DNA of 5,662 bases, taken from contig VAZS01000099.1 in NCBI GenBank assembly GCA_005884855.1, positions 1 to 5,662 of the forward strand, written 5' to 3'. Below are positions 4,871 to 5,662 of the stretch, one piece after another; the first letter of the stretch is position 1, and each line of letters begins with the position of its first letter. Made by a program: the position numbers and the translations under genes. A model generated the notes under the pieces. That model ran no database searches and was not told the DNA's origin. It saw nothing but the letters and a program-made list of their open reading frames with translations. This stretch comes from Alphaproteobacteria bacterium. GTDB taxonomy: Bacteria; Pseudomonadota; Alphaproteobacteria; Rhizobiales; Xanthobacteraceae.

Positions 4871-4874
4871 TATT

Positions 4875-5507
4875 TCATAGGCGCCGCTGCTCGGCCGTAC
4901 GGCCCCAGCCGTAGATTCCCAGAAGCAGCTTCCAGTACGCGCGTTGCAACTGGAGCATCGTGCGCATGCCTTCGGCCGGCGTCGTCACCGCGAACTTCGC
5001 AAATCCGAATTGTGGTTGCTGCTTCAGGTCAATGGTCCCAGTGGACTCACCTTGACGGAACATTAGATGAGCGCCGAACTTCCTGGCGAGCGCTCGCATT
5101 GCCTGGTTCTGTGCCCCGGTGGTAATCCGCAGCGAATGGTAACCTTTCCACCGCGCTTCCGAGATCAACCTTCTAAAGAGAATGCTGCCGACGCCCTGCC
5201 AGCGAACGGACGCCTCCACGCTGAAAGCAATCTCCGGCAGTGCATCCGCTGATTGGTCCGGCGAGTGCAGTTCCGCAGCGCCGCGCACCACGCCGTCTTC
5301 AATGTAGGCGATGATGACAGTGCCATCGTCGGCGCATTTCGCGGCGTAAAATTCAATGAAGCTGTCATCCATGAAGCCATTGAAGCGGTCGCGGCGGCTT
5401 CCCGGATCCAAGCGTAACAGGTGATCGCGCAGGAGCCGCAATTCCTCCTGCTGATGCAATGTCCGAACATAGCCGAGGTTAAACTTCGGGCGGGTATTGT
5501 GTGGCAC
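4875..5507 (-). CDS. GNAT-family N-acetyltransferase
   Basis: This 210-residue protein belongs to the GCN5-related acetyltransferases, which transfer acetyl from acetyl-CoA to an amine. The N-terminal FNLGYVRTLHQQEELRLLRDHLLRLDPGSRRDRFNGF (9-45) is typical of a proteobacterial subgroup. Strand 4 is LPEIAFSVEASVR (90-102), and the acetyl-CoA pyrophosphate loop is Q104-G-V-G-S108. The following helix is ILFRRLISEARWKGY, and the segment ITTGAQNQAMRALARKFGA (128-146) forms motif B. A C-terminal extension (about 165-210) includes the aromatic, amphipathic LQLQRAYWKLLLGIYGWG, possibly for membrane or partner contact. I chose the GTG at 5507 because AGGAG lies 8 nt upstream; a TTG at 5513 is only 2 nt from it. 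Substrate unknown. The family call is secure. Confidence 0.9.
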   Translation of the reverse strand: MPHNTRPKFNLGYVRTLHQQEELRLLRDHLLRLDPGSRRDRFNGFMDDSFIEFYAAKCADDGTVIIAYIEDGVVRGAAELHSPDQSADALPEIAFSVEASVRWQGVGSILFRRLISEARWKGYHSLRITTGAQNQAMRALARKFGAHLMFRQGESTGTIDLKQQPQFGFAKFAVTTPAEGMRTMLQLQRAYWKLLLGIYGWGRTAEQRRL

Positions 5508-5515
5508 TTTCAAAA

Positions 5516-5520
5516 CTCCT
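5516..5520 (-). promoter_or_regulatory. Ribosome binding site deciding the GTG start of the GNAT gene
   Basis: AGGAG on the minus strand is 8 nt from GTG 5507 but only 2 nt from the in-frame TTG at 5513. Normal spacing favours GTG. Confidence 0.65.
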
Positions 5521-5561
5521 CTTGGATAGCCCTCGAGGAGGCGTCGAATCCCTAGACCTAG

Positions 5562-5590
5562 ATATTGTGCATTGCAGCAGAAAAATTCAA
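5562..5590 (-). promoter_or_regulatory. Predicted promoter of the GNAT gene
   Basis: On the minus strand TTGAAT (5585-5590) and CAATAT (5562-5567) are exactly 17 nt apart; the -10 matches five of six bases of the rhizobial CTATAT. Transcription would start near 5555, giving a leader of about 47 nt. It is the best sigma-70-type match in the window. Confidence 0.55.
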
Positions 5591-5597
5591 CCCTACC

Positions 5598-5617
5598 TGC
5601 CGCCTAAAACAGCGGCA
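5598..5617. repeat. Inverted repeat upstream of the GNAT promoter
   Basis: TGCCGC and GCGGCA form perfect 6-bp arms with an 8-nt A-rich spacer, 7 nt upstream of the predicted -35. It has no U-run on either strand. It could be an operator or the 3'-end hairpin of a gene beyond the window. Nothing else is recognisable in 5591-5662. Confidence 0.25.
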
Positions 5618-5662
5618 AACGCACGGTTAACGAAAATTTAGAGAAGAACCATCTGGGTCTGC

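Overview
The window looks like a chromosomal segment of a Bradyrhizobium-type alphaproteobacterium (order Hyphomicrobiales). It is GC-rich. It has a eukaryote-like type II glutamine synthetase next to a GstI/DUF2735 gene. Its promoters fit the rhizobial form (TTG... with -10 elements close to CTATAT). Several proteins resemble families I know mainly from Bradyrhizobium. Assignments come from reading the sequence and recalling families; no search was run.

Left part (1-1709): the first 63 codons of glnII read leftward off the edge. A 538-nt regulatory region follows, then a small rightward gene that I take to be gstI, the translational inhibitor of glnII described in Rhizobium leguminosarum. 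A PtpB-like tyrosine/lipid phosphatase lies 33 nt downstream. The intergenic region holds a full-consensus sigma-54 promoter aimed at glnII, a perfect hairpin in the predicted glnII leader, and a perfect NtrC-type dyad (TGCAC-N7-GTGCA) lying across the predicted gstI promoter. This layout predicts a reciprocal nitrogen switch: NtrC-P would turn glnII on and switch off its inhibitor.

Middle part (1710-3692): a 65-aa conserved helical protein of unknown function on the minus strand; a short-chain dehydrogenase whose motifs match quinonoid dihydropteridine reductase (Ala in place of the catalytic Ser); and, convergent with it, a protein made of two tandem GrlR-like domains.

Right part (3693-5662): a DUF2161 protein with a PD-(D/E)XK nuclease signature starting at TTG, then a 100-aa basic hypothetical protein with its own promoter. 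A leftward GNAT acetyltransferase is convergent with that protein across a shared hairpin. The last about 70 bases hold no visible gene.

No mobile element, CRISPR array, tRNA or rRNA is visible. Most of the window is ordinary chromosomal content. The most informative parts are the glnII-gstI control region, the dihydropteridine-reductase-like enzyme and the duplicated GrlR-fold protein.
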